8,488 bases of DNA from Chitinophagaceae bacterium (GTDB taxonomy: Bacteria; Bacteroidota; Bacteroidia; Chitinophagales; Chitinophagaceae). The stretch's first letter is position 1. Every line of letters starts with the position of its first letter. The position numbers were made by a program, and so were the translations under genes. This document shows, piece by piece, positions 1 through 5,528 of the stretch. The notes under the pieces were generated by a model that worked only from the letters and a program-made list of their open reading frames with translations, was not told where the DNA came from and did not search any database. The stretch spans positions 23,012 to 31,499 of the forward strand of contig DMPB01000039.1 in assembly GCA_003456175.1 (NCBI GenBank), given 5' to 3'.

Positions 1-22
1 CGCTATGGCCTAGGCCATAGCG
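1..22. repeat. Perfect 22-bp palindrome after the DUF1361 gene
   Basis: The first 22 bases are a perfect inverted repeat: CGCTATGGCC reads to the centre and is mirrored exactly. It starts five bases past the DUF1361 stop codon in the direction of transcription (minus strand). As RNA it would form a strong stem with almost no loop, so in practice the central TA/AG bases would open. It may be a transcription terminator or the 3'-end stabiliser of the creD-dgkA-DUF1361 message. The window begins here, so I cannot see whether a T-run follows on the minus strand or whether the arms extend further; AGCGCTAAT on the right side hints at a longer symmetry. Confidence 0.55.
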
Positions 23-27
23 CTAAT

Positions 28-696
28 TTATTTACGTAAGTGCCTTACGGCAAATGCTTGACTGCGAAAATGATGTACCAAGAGGTAAGCCCAAAAAAGT
101 AAGCTGCCAAAAACAAGACAAAAACTCCAAACTCTTACATAGCGCCATGGTAACAGCCATTGATAACAAACAGTGGTAATAAGTTCATACGTGTTGCTTA
201 CAATATCCCAGCTATTGAATCTTTCAAATCTGCCGAGATATACACCATAAGTGCAGAGTATTAGTACAACGTATATCAGGCTTATAGTTGTGCGTTTTGA
301 ACAATGCTTTCTAAAAAGTATCGCTGTAAAATAAATTGATTGAAGTGTGATAGCTAGCCCTAATAATGCAGCACTAAAAGTTACAACAATATCGTACCAG
401 AAGGGTACGTTCATGCGCTCCTCGTAATGCACTATATCTGTGATTAAATATGGTGCATTCGGTAGAAAAAGTAACCATATTATAATGGCAATAATTGCTT
501 TTAGGTGTATGCGTTGCTGTTGTGCCAACCAGCCACTTATAACTAAAGGAACTATAGCTAAGAATGTGTTCCAGATATAAAAACCAAATTGTAAAGATTG
601 GGTATGATACATGCGTACACCTACTAATACGAATAGCCACGCTACTCCTACAATTATAGGTAGCACTTGTTGTAGTATAACTGTTTTACGGAGCAT
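28..696 (-). CDS. DUF1361 family integral membrane protein
   Basis: A polytopic membrane protein of 222 residues from the preferred ATG at 696. The open frame extends to a TTG at 732, but that start would overlap the upstream dgkA gene by 47 bp; the ATG gives an 11-bp overlap. The DUF1361 family is recognised by WNTFLAIVP in the first third, then WLLFLPNAPYLITDIVHY followed by a PFWYD motif, and YLGRFERFNSWD near the C-terminus. Hydrophobic segments number about six to seven. The family has no established biochemical function; it is found in many bacteria as a small multi-pass protein. It is the last gene of a presumed creD-dgkA-DUF1361 transcript, and the overlap suggests translational coupling to dgkA. 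A membrane-related role is inferred only from topology and neighbours. Confidence 0.82.
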   Translation of the reverse strand: MLRKTVILQQVLPIIVGVAWLFVLVGVRMYHTQSLQFGFYIWNTFLAIVPLVISGWLAQQQRIHLKAIIAIIIWLLFLPNAPYLITDIVHYEERMNVPFWYDIVVTFSAALLGLAITLQSIYFTAILFRKHCSKRTTISLIYVVLILCTYGVYLGRFERFNSWDIVSNTYELITTVCYQWLLPWRYVRVWSFCLVFGSLLFWAYLLVHHFRSQAFAVRHLRK

Positions 697-1051
697 AAAT
701 AAATAGTTTAGGAAGTAGAATAATACAGCCAATGATGGAGGCTATTATTGCAATACAAAGCACAGCACCGGCCGATAAATGCTTCACATGTTTGATGCTT
801 GTGCTACGTTGCGGATGCAATGCATTGCATAGCGTTTCTATGGCTGTATTCATTAACTCACAGCTTATTACTGCACCAATACACAATAATATAATGAGCC
901 ACTCTGTAGTGTTTATACGAAGTGTTGCGGCTAGTATAATAATGGCGAGAGTTACTGCTAGTTGAATTTTTGCATTGCGCTCTGTAAATACAAAGTGCCG
1001 TATACCATCAAGCGCATCGCAAAGCGAATAATAAAATGATTGTTTAGACAT
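686..1051 (-). CDS. dgkA: DgkA-type diacylglycerol/undecaprenol kinase with altered active-site residues
   Basis: A 121-residue small integral membrane kinase of the DgkA family, the usual length. These enzymes phosphorylate diacylglycerol (E. coli) or undecaprenol (many other bacteria) in the inner membrane, as homotrimers with three transmembrane helices; here the helices lie near residues 30-46, 52-71 and 93-115. Conserved residues by alignment to E. coli DgkA: Glu24 (E28), Glu65 (E69), Asn68 (N72), Glu72 (E76) and Lys90 (K94), all in CELMNTAIE and VKHLSAGAVL with exact spacing. Two normally acidic positions differ: Asn76 in place of Asp80 and His91 in place of Asp95. The fold and most of the site are kept, so it may be a weak, substrate-shifted or non-catalytic member. 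It follows creD across a hairpin and overlaps DUF1361. The family is clear; the activity is uncertain. Confidence 0.85.
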   Translation of the reverse strand: MSKQSFYYSLCDALDGIRHFVFTERNAKIQLAVTLAIIILAATLRINTTEWLIILLCIGAVISCELMNTAIETLCNALHPQRSTSIKHVKHLSAGAVLCIAIIASIIGCIILLPKLFIYAP

Positions 1052-1065
1052 TTAATTAGATTTTT

Positions 1066-1110
1066 AGCGAGTTGTATGGAGGCGGCGAAGCCGCCTCCAT
1101 ACAGCTCGCT
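1066..1110. repeat. Strong 21-bp inverted repeat between creD and dgkA
   Basis: Two 21-base arms (1066-1086 and 1090-1110) pair with a single mismatch around a 3-base loop; the core is GGAGGCGGC-GAA-GCCGCCTCC. The mismatch (T against C across the arms) could be a G-U wobble in one RNA orientation. It is far more G+C-rich than its surroundings and fills most of the 69-bp gap between the creD stop and the dgkA start. On the minus strand it is followed by AAAAATC, not by a T-run, so it is not a standard intrinsic terminator for creD. An intercistronic RNA-stabilising hairpin, an attenuating structure or a dispersed palindromic repeat are all possible. Confidence 0.8.
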
Positions 1111-1120
1111 TGTGAACATA

Positions 1121-2968
1121 TTACATGGTATTTTCTTCGGTAATAGCACTAGACGTTTTACTGCCGTACCACTCAATTTTTCTGCTCAAGTACATGGCTG
1201 CTGCCACAATAATGAATAGGCCAATACTGCCAATGAGTAAGGCGGTGTCTTCTAGCTGTATTAAGATAAAGATGAAGGTGTACAACAAGCTGAGTGCTAT
1301 GGCAAATACACTTGCTGTACCTATTTTCTTGAAATGTGTATAGGTGTACCAACTGATAAGCAGCGTTGTTGCAGCACCCGCAATGGCATAAGCCATGTTA
1401 AAAGCCATAAACTCACTCATACTTAACAGTAGTGTGTAAAATACCGATAGAGCAATGCCAATGAGTACATATTGTACCGGGTGAATGGGCTTACATTGTA
1501 ACACCTCAACAATAAAAAATAAGGCGAACGACAAGCCAATAACCAGAATAGCATATTTAACACTACGCAGTGTTTTGCCATATTGGTCGGCAGGTTGAAT
1601 GAGGTTAACGCCAAAGGTGTAACTGCTCGGATTAATTTGATCGGGACGTAGGAGAGTGGTGAAAGGTAGGTTGGCTTCGTTAAACTGCCACTGCACATCG
1701 AAACCTTTACTTAAATCGTTCGGGATGCTGTTGGGTAATGTATTGCCCATGAACGATGGGTTGGGCCAAGTACTCTGTAAGCGATACTGTGCATTAGCTG
1801 CAAGCGGACTAAAATACAATCCTGTGCTGCCTTTCATTTGCAGTGGTAATGTAAAGCCAATACTTGTACCTATATCAGCACTCGATAGCGGTATACGGCT
1901 GCTTACGCCATTTTCTGCAAGGCTCGATTTGAGTACCCCTGCTTGTAAGCTTATTTGTTGTTGTTTCCACATGATTTGTGGCTTGCTGCTAATACCTCTA
2001 TAATCGCTAAAGCCAACACATAAGGTTACTTGATCCCATAATACCCAATCGGGAGATACGCCTTCCGGCAAATGAGGAACAAAACTACCAGCAAGTTGCA
2101 ATTGTGTTCGATACAATAACACATGGTAAATACTGCGGCTTCGTTGTTCAGGAACGATACTTCCATTTACCGTAAGGTTATCGGGTAATACAATGGCATA
2201 ATCGGGTTGTTTTGAAATAACGCCTTTATTGTTTTTAATTGGGCGCTCAAATGGCAGTATAATGTAGGGGCCTACAATGGTTTGAGGTTGAGACCATTTG
2301 TTACTAATTTCTTTCACAATATTGGCCTGTAATTCTTGGCGTTCTTGTACCAAATTCATGATAAAGGCACTTGGAATGAGCATGGCTAAAATGAGTACTG
2401 CTGTAATAGCTGCTTTCAATAGCAACTTGTTGTTTTGTTGCGTGTGCATAACTGGTTGATTTTGTATGGTAATGATGGATGTATGTTCTGAAGTTGGAGA
2501 AAGCTGGGTGGCTTGCTGTAGTTGTTGCCACCAAAACTGAAATGCTTCTCCGTAGGTGTTGTTTTGCTTGCTTGGAAAGCAATGTTGTTGTACCGCAGGA
2601 GCACAAAGGCCAAAAAGACTGATGGTATAAGCCGTGGTAGGTGAACCGATGCAGATAGCAACTATGGGTAAAATCTTACTATTATTCCAAGTATCAACAA
2701 TGGTTATTGCTACAAAACTGTAAATGATAGCAGTTACAAAGCCATAGAGCCAAAGCACACCAATTCCTTTAAAACCCACTGGCGGTGTATGTATTGCAAG
2801 TAGTAATATTAAAAGCAGTAAGGCCGGTAAGGCTGCAATAAATGTTGCCGGCACTACTACTAAAAATGCCCAAGGTTCATGCGTGTTGCTCACAAGAAGC
2901 AAAAGCATAAATCCTATGATAAATGCAGTGCAAGTACCTATCCATAATCGAAGTGCTAAGTAAGTCAT
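1121..2968 (-). CDS. creD: CreD inner-membrane protein with extra N-terminal four-helix domain
   Basis: A 615-residue membrane protein. Residues about 178-601 are CreD: a signal-anchor-like helix (182-204), a large extracytoplasmic region (205-465), then five helices with the family signature RSVKYAILVIGLSFALFF, IHPVQYVLIG, FYTLLLSMSEFMAF, and LIQLEDTALLIGSIGLF ending in RKIEWYG. CreD of E. coli is about 450 residues, belongs to the CreBC regulon and affects envelope properties such as colicin E2 tolerance; its biochemical role is unknown. Here residues 1-125 add about four hydrophobic helices (5-27, 32-60, 68-92, 98-122), joined by a Gln/Thr/Ser-rich linker (126-180). A CreD of ordinary size could start at the internal ATG at 2449, but the upstream frame is open and its ATG at 2968 follows the palindromic operator directly, so I prefer the long form. 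CreD identity is firm; the origin of the extension is unknown. Confidence 0.93.
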   Translation of the reverse strand: MTYLALRLWIGTCTAFIIGFMLLLLVSNTHEPWAFLVVVPATFIAALPALLLLILLLAIHTPPVGFKGIGVLWLYGFVTAIIYSFVAITIVDTWNNSKILPIVAICIGSPTTAYTISLFGLCAPAVQQHCFPSKQNNTYGEAFQFWWQQLQQATQLSPTSEHTSIITIQNQPVMHTQQNNKLLLKAAITAVLILAMLIPSAFIMNLVQERQELQANIVKEISNKWSQPQTIVGPYIILPFERPIKNNKGVISKQPDYAIVLPDNLTVNGSIVPEQRSRSIYHVLLYRTQLQLAGSFVPHLPEGVSPDWVLWDQVTLCVGFSDYRGISSKPQIMWKQQQISLQAGVLKSSLAENGVSSRIPLSSADIGTSIGFTLPLQMKGSTGLYFSPLAANAQYRLQSTWPNPSFMGNTLPNSIPNDLSKGFDVQWQFNEANLPFTTLLRPDQINPSSYTFGVNLIQPADQYGKTLRSVKYAILVIGLSFALFFIVEVLQCKPIHPVQYVLIGIALSVFYTLLLSMSEFMAFNMAYAIAGAATTLLISWYTYTHFKKIGTASVFAIALSLLYTFIFILIQLEDTALLIGSIGLFIIVAAAMYLSRKIEWYGSKTSSAITEENTM

Positions 2969-2970
2969 TT

Positions 2971-2995
2971 TAAAAGTGCTTTGAATTTCAAAGTA
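2971..2995 (-). promoter_or_regulatory. Palindromic operator in front of creD (copy 2)
   Basis: The core 2979-2993, CTTTGAATTTCAAAG, is a perfect 15-bp palindrome (central base excepted) placed 10 bases before the creD ATG. With its flanks it matches the site in front of the membrane-protein gene at 4002-4026 in 20 of 25 positions, including an unbroken 13-base block (TAAAAGTGCTTTG) and CAAAGTA. It also lies directly after the stop of the winged-helix regulator gene. Conservation of the half-sites with a free 5-base centre is what a dimeric repressor site looks like. That it binds the neighbouring HTH_34 protein is inferred. Confidence 0.7.
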
Positions 2996-3010
2996 TCAAT
3001 ACAAAAAAAT

Positions 3011-3307
3011 TTAGCCTATCTGTTGAATCATTTTTTCGAGTGCGGTTAGGTGTGCTTTAAAAGCCTGCTCGCCAAGCGGTGTAATGCGATAGTTGGTGTT
3101 GGTTTTGCGACCAATAAAACTCTTTTCAACAGCAATGTAGGCCTGCTCTTCAAGGGTTTTTAAATGACTTGCAAGGTTGCCATCGGTAATTTGTAGCAAC
3201 TCTTTGAGCTGGTTGAAATTAACAGTAACATTTACCGTAAGGGCACTCATGATTCCTAGCCGAATTCGACTGTCGAATACTTTATTTAAATGTTCGATTG
3301 GGTTCAT
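3011..3307 (-). CDS. Winged-helix transcriptional regulator (HTH_34 family)
   Basis: A 98-residue single-domain DNA-binding protein of the winged-helix HTH_34 type, related to MarR/ArsR folds. After an N-terminal helix (FDSRIRLGIMSAL), residues 31-55 form the helix-turn-helix (FNQLKELLQITDGNLASHLKTLEEQ), followed by the wing (residues 58-75, IAVEKSFIGRKTNTNYRITPLG) and a C-terminal dimerisation helix (80-96). No effector-binding domain or metal-binding cysteines are seen. Its ATG overlaps the stop of the six-helix membrane protein gene by 4 bp (ATGA), so the two are translationally coupled. Regulators of this type accompany CreD in Bacteroidota. The palindromes in front of both the upstream gene and creD are the obvious candidate binding sites, which would make it an autoregulator of the cluster. 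Confidence 0.88.
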   Translation of the reverse strand: MNPIEHLNKVFDSRIRLGIMSALTVNVTVNFNQLKELLQITDGNLASHLKTLEEQAYIAVEKSFIGRKTNTNYRITPLGEQAFKAHLTALEKMIQQIG

Positions 3308-4002
3308 AGTATTTGGCCAGCGTTGGGTGAATAACTGTGGTTACGTTCGTATTTTAACCACATGATGGCTCCATAAACAATATGGAGGATACCGAAACCG
3401 GCGGCCCAAAAGTACAATCCTTGGCCTATGTACAATAAATTGATGCAGCCTAAGATTAATTGTCCGTACCCTAGCCACCGCACCTCGTGTAGTGTGTATT
3501 TGCTAGCATTCACCAGTGCTAAACCATAGAAAATTAAGCAGCCTGGTGCAATGAGGCCGTAGGCTTTGTTTTGAATGAGTGCTAATAAATAAATGCCACC
3601 CGCTAGCATGGGCACACTAGTATTAATGAGTAATCTACGAGCTTGGGTACCCCACAAAGGCACATTGGTTTTTTGGCTCCGTAACCATGTGAAAAAAAAT
3701 GCAGTAACAAACGCACCTATGAAAGTTGCCGTTGCTATGATGAATAGCTTGTTGCCCATAAAATCGGTAAGATTTACTTGCGTAAATGAAGATGGCGCTT
3801 CTTCGTAAGCATGTCGAAGTTGTGCAGCTACCTTGTTAGGTGAGGCACTGTGAATTACTTGATAAGCTTGCCATGCACCAATCAGGGCACAAATGCCGGC
3901 AGAAATGCCACTCAGTCCGCTTAAGCTGATAAAGCGACTACTTTTATCCATCATTTGCCGAATGTTTTGTAAGGCATCTACTGGCGAGAGGTTGCTATCC
4001 AT
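3304..4002 (-). CDS. Six-helix membrane protein of the HTH_34/CreD cluster
   Basis: A 232-residue polytopic membrane protein with hydrophobic segments near 24-48, 83-107, 122-142, 148-167, 174-193 and 197-216. The cytoplasmic-looking N-terminus (VDALQNIRQMMDKSSRFISLSGLSGISAGICAL) is typical of an uncharacterised Bacteroidota membrane protein found next to a winged-helix regulator and CreD. No catalytic motif is visible. A soluble stretch (residues 49-82) lies between the first two helices. The gene starts seven bases after the first palindromic operator and overlaps the regulator gene by 4 bp. A role as membrane sensor or partner of the regulator is possible but is only inferred from gene order. 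Confidence 0.8.
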   Translation of the reverse strand: MDSNLSPVDALQNIRQMMDKSSRFISLSGLSGISAGICALIGAWQAYQVIHSASPNKVAAQLRHAYEEAPSSFTQVNLTDFMGNKLFIIATATFIGAFVTAFFFTWLRSQKTNVPLWGTQARRLLINTSVPMLAGGIYLLALIQNKAYGLIAPGCLIFYGLALVNASKYTLHEVRWLGYGQLILGCINLLYIGQGLYFWAAGFGILHIVYGAIMWLKYERNHSYSPNAGQIL

Positions 4003-4026
4003 AAAAGTGCTTTGTGTTGCAAAGTA
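4002..4026 (-). promoter_or_regulatory. Palindromic operator in front of the membrane protein/regulator operon (copy 1)
   Basis: The half-sites CTTTG (4010-4014) and CAAAG (4020-4024) face each other across five bases, ending seven bases from the ATG at 4002. The adjoining AAAAGTG is identical to the creD copy, while the 5-base centre differs (TGTTG here, AATTT there), so the half-sites and the flank are what is conserved. On the minus strand the distal half reads TTACTTTG, close to a Bacteroidota -7 box (TAnnTTTG, one mismatch), so the site may overlap the promoter, and binding would then block initiation. No convincing -33 element is seen. Confidence 0.68.
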
Positions 4027-4110
4027 ATAAGTATTGTTTGTTAATAATAGTATAAATGCGATTTTTTTCGTTAAATGGTTGCGGCGAGCATAGGAACACC
4101 ATTTAGGTAA

Positions 4111-4231
4111 CAGATGTTGCAGAACACTGGGAGCTACTATTTACCGCAAGGAATGTATACGTACTATTAATGGGGAATCTGTACTGAATAAACAAGGACA
4201 AACGTTTAATTTTCAGGTGCAGAACGAATGA
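4111..4231 (+). pseudogene. Possible frameshifted 3' remnant of a type IX-secreted protein gene
   Basis: On the plus strand one frame reads QNTGSYYLPQGMYTYY (4120-4167) before a stop. Two bases before that stop an overlapping frame continues as TINGESVLNKQGQTFNFQVQ and NE and ends at a TGA (4229-4231). Joined across the shift, the pattern LPQGMYTYTINGE... FQVQ resembles the last strands of a type IX secretion C-terminal sorting domain (LP.G.Y.Y.I...G ... K...Q). The terminator hairpin 33 bases downstream fits the end of a former plus-strand gene. There is no start or upstream domain: the first frame is closed by a stop at 4108-4110. The match is short, so this is a suggestion only. Confidence 0.35.
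4138..4153 (+). repeat. 16-bp direct repeat, left copy
   Basis: TATTTACCGCAAGGAA occurs here and again at 5441-5456 in the same orientation; the two copies flank the secreted-protein/lipoprotein unit. Both could encode YLPQG in one plus-strand frame. Chance identity of this length within one window of this size is unlikely but not excluded. It could be a duplication left by insertion of the unit, or two remnants of similar coding sequence. Confidence 0.5.
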
Positions 4232-4264
4232 AAATGTAGTATAGCTTACGTAAAGGTTATCAAT

Positions 4265-4303
4265 ACAAAAGCTCCATTTAATATTTTTAAATGGAGCTTT
4301 TGT
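4265..4303 (-). terminator. Intrinsic terminator after the lipoprotein gene (bidirectional)
   Basis: A perfect 17-bp stem (4265-4281 with 4287-4303) with a 5-base loop. The core AGCTCCATTT is flanked by AAAA on one side and TTTT on the other, so a U-run follows the G+C part on either strand. On the minus strand it starts 23 bases after the lipoprotein stop codon. On the plus strand it could also have ended the decayed reading frame to its left. Confidence 0.85.
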
Positions 4304-4326
4304 GTTAAATGTATATGGCTATGGAT

Positions 4327-4989
4327 TTATGGTATAAACGCTTCTTTTATTTTAAGTAAATGTTTATGGTTTTCAGCAAGTTTCCTGTGTAATTCATGAT
4401 CTTCAGTACTTAAAGTAGGCGTACCTGTTGCGATTGCGTTGTAAGACCATAAAGAAGTCGAATCAACTCGTCCGTATTGATATATGTCATTTGCAAGGCT
4501 GCTAGCATTACTATAACCAGCATTTTGTAGGGCAAGTAAAGCGTAATACAAAACTGTATAACCACTATATTTTGATTGTATTAATGCTTCAATATGTTTC
4601 TCAGTTGCTGTTTTGTAGGTTGTATTTTGCGGATTTTGTTGGAGTAAACCAATCAAATCTTTACTTGACAAAATGTAGTAAGAAAGTAGTTGCTTAGATG
4701 TGATATCTAATTGATTAAAATTGGTGTTGTAAATATTGTTTAAACAATCCCATTTACAATTGGCATCTTTTAATAGGGAGTCGATTTTATAATCGGCAAC
4801 AAAATTCTCCATTTCATTAGAAGTACTGCCATCTAAACATAGTGGCTGCAATTGGTAGGGCGTACCTCCTCTTTGTAAATTGCTAGATTTGGCAGGTTTA
4901 GTAACCTCAATCTCTGAAATACGCTCATTTTTGCAACTCCATATAAAGATTGAAGTTGCTAATATTAACAATGTATGTCTGCTTGTCAT
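4327..4989 (-). CDS. Unrecognised lipoprotein
   Basis: A 220-residue predicted lipoprotein. The N-terminus has a short positive segment (MTSRH), a hydrophobic stretch (residues 6-16) and a lipobox ending FIWSC, so Cys19 would be lipidated. The next residues (KNER) and a low-complexity region up to about residue 45 look like a tether. The mature part has three further cysteines (51, 78, 82; the last two as CKWDC) and is otherwise rich in predicted helix (for example 100-116, 125-170, 195-215). I do not recognise the family. The gene starts 29 bases after the stop of the small secreted protein gene, with no separate promoter seen, and is followed by a strong terminator, so the two form a compact transcription unit. 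Partnership with the small secreted protein is a reasonable inference, not shown. Confidence 0.78.
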   Translation of the reverse strand: MTSRHTLLILATSIFIWSCKNERISEIEVTKPAKSSNLQRGGTPYQLQPLCLDGSTSNEMENFVADYKIDSLLKDANCKWDCLNNIYNTNFNQLDITSKQLLSYYILSSKDLIGLLQQNPQNTTYKTATEKHIEALIQSKYSGYTVLYYALLALQNAGYSNASSLANDIYQYGRVDSTSLWSYNAIATGTPTLSTEDHELHRKLAENHKHLLKIKEAFIP

Positions 4990-5018
4990 TTTGAATAATT
5001 TAAAGTGTGTATGTTATT

Positions 5019-5294
5019 TTAGCATTGTATATCTGTTACATGTTCTAATTCTCCTCGCTCAATTACACTAACTCGTCCATTTACCCTGATGCTATGTGTA
5101 AATCTTACTGTAGTATTTTCATGGTCTGCGAGCCATGCTTTTCCACAGGTACTATTATTAGGTTGCTCCCAATGGTAACTCATTAACGTTGTTACGTTAC
5201 CTACAGTACCTAAATTACATCCTAGAGAACACCTTTTAGCAAATGTTGGTACAGCTAACGCTGTTAAGGCAATAAAAGCCAGTGTTTTTTTCAT
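5019..5294 (-). CDS. Small secreted four-cysteine protein, unrecognised
   Basis: A 91-residue protein with a textbook Sec signal peptide: MKK, a hydrophobic core (LAFIALTALAV) and a PTFA-KR cleavage site after residue 19, leaving about 72 mature residues. The mature part has four cysteines (22, 26, 50 and the C-terminal residue 91), suggesting two disulfides outside the cytoplasm. It contains aromatic/His stretches (MSYHWEQP, KAWLADHENTTVRFTH) and looks beta-rich. No heme (CxxCH) or other metal motif is seen: the first pair is CSLGC with no following His. I do not recognise a family. It is first in a two-gene unit with a lipoprotein, behind a promoter with a consensus -7 box. Confidence 0.72.
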   Translation of the reverse strand: MKKTLAFIALTALAVPTFAKRCSLGCNLGTVGNVTTLMSYHWEQPNNSTCGKAWLADHENTTVRFTHSIRVNGRVSVIERGELEHVTDIQC

Positions 5295-5318
5295 ATTTTA
5301 GTTTTTTAATTTGTTATA

Positions 5319-5345
5319 CAAATGTATTTTTTTTTTGAATACAAA
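5319..5345 (-). promoter_or_regulatory. Bacteroidota-type promoter of the secreted-protein/lipoprotein unit
   Basis: On the minus strand TACATTTG (5326-5319) matches the Bacteroidota -7 box TAnnTTTG exactly. A TTTG (5345-5342) lies 15 bases upstream, slightly closer than usual for a -33 element. Transcription would start near 5312, giving a leader of about 18 bases before the ATG at 5294. The spacer is a run of A on this strand. Confidence 0.55.
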
Positions 5346-5440
5346 ATATATTTTTATATATCCTTAGTTTTATTTTTTTTATTTATCTTTTTACCACTTT
5401 GTCCGATATTCCATCATATACGCCAACACATTATGGTATG

Positions 5441-5456
5441 TATTTACCGCAAGGAA
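5441..5456 (+). repeat. 16-bp direct repeat, right copy
   Basis: Identical to the copy at 4138-4153 and in the same orientation, 1303 bases to the right. The identity ends abruptly on both sides (C against G before it, T against A after it). Confidence 0.5.
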
Positions 5457-5528
5457 AAAATATGGTTAGCAAGGCACTACTTGTTTTGCCCATGTTAGCT
5501 TTGCCATATTTGTATTACTTTAGTGCTT

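Larger units (their letters stand above)
4003..4326. other. Intergenic region without an intact gene
   Basis: These 324 bases separate the creD cluster from the lipoprotein gene. From right to left they hold the downstream terminator of the lipoprotein gene (4265-4303), a possible decayed coding remnant on the plus strand (4111-4231), a T-run with A+T-rich sequence around 4030-4075 that should contain the promoter of the minus-strand cluster, and the operator at 4002-4026. No tRNA, small ORF with a plausible start, or further repeat was found. Confidence 0.7.
5295..5528. other. Divergent A+T-rich intergenic region
   Basis: This region separates the minus-strand secreted-protein unit from the plus-strand CNNM gene. 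Its left half (5295-5395) is almost pure A/T, with a run of ten T (5327-5336), and holds the promoter of the minus-strand unit. Its right half holds the second copy of the 16-bp direct repeat (5441-5456). A weak plus-strand promoter candidate for the CNNM gene is TTTG at 5485-5488 with CATATTTG at 5505-5512, one base off the TAnnTTTG box, about 17 bases before the ATG. A short open frame across 5399-5520 (YGMYLPQGKNMVSKALLVLP) has only a TTG start, and I do not call it as a gene. Confidence 0.5.

Noticed and set aside
697..732. TTG start giving DUF1361 twelve extra residues
   Set aside because: It would overlap dgkA by 47 bp; the ATG at 696 gives a normal short overlap and a usual N-terminus.
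5019..5294. Small secreted protein as a c-type cytochrome or metal-binding protein
   Set aside because: The close cysteine pair is CSLGC without a following His, and no other known metal motif is present.
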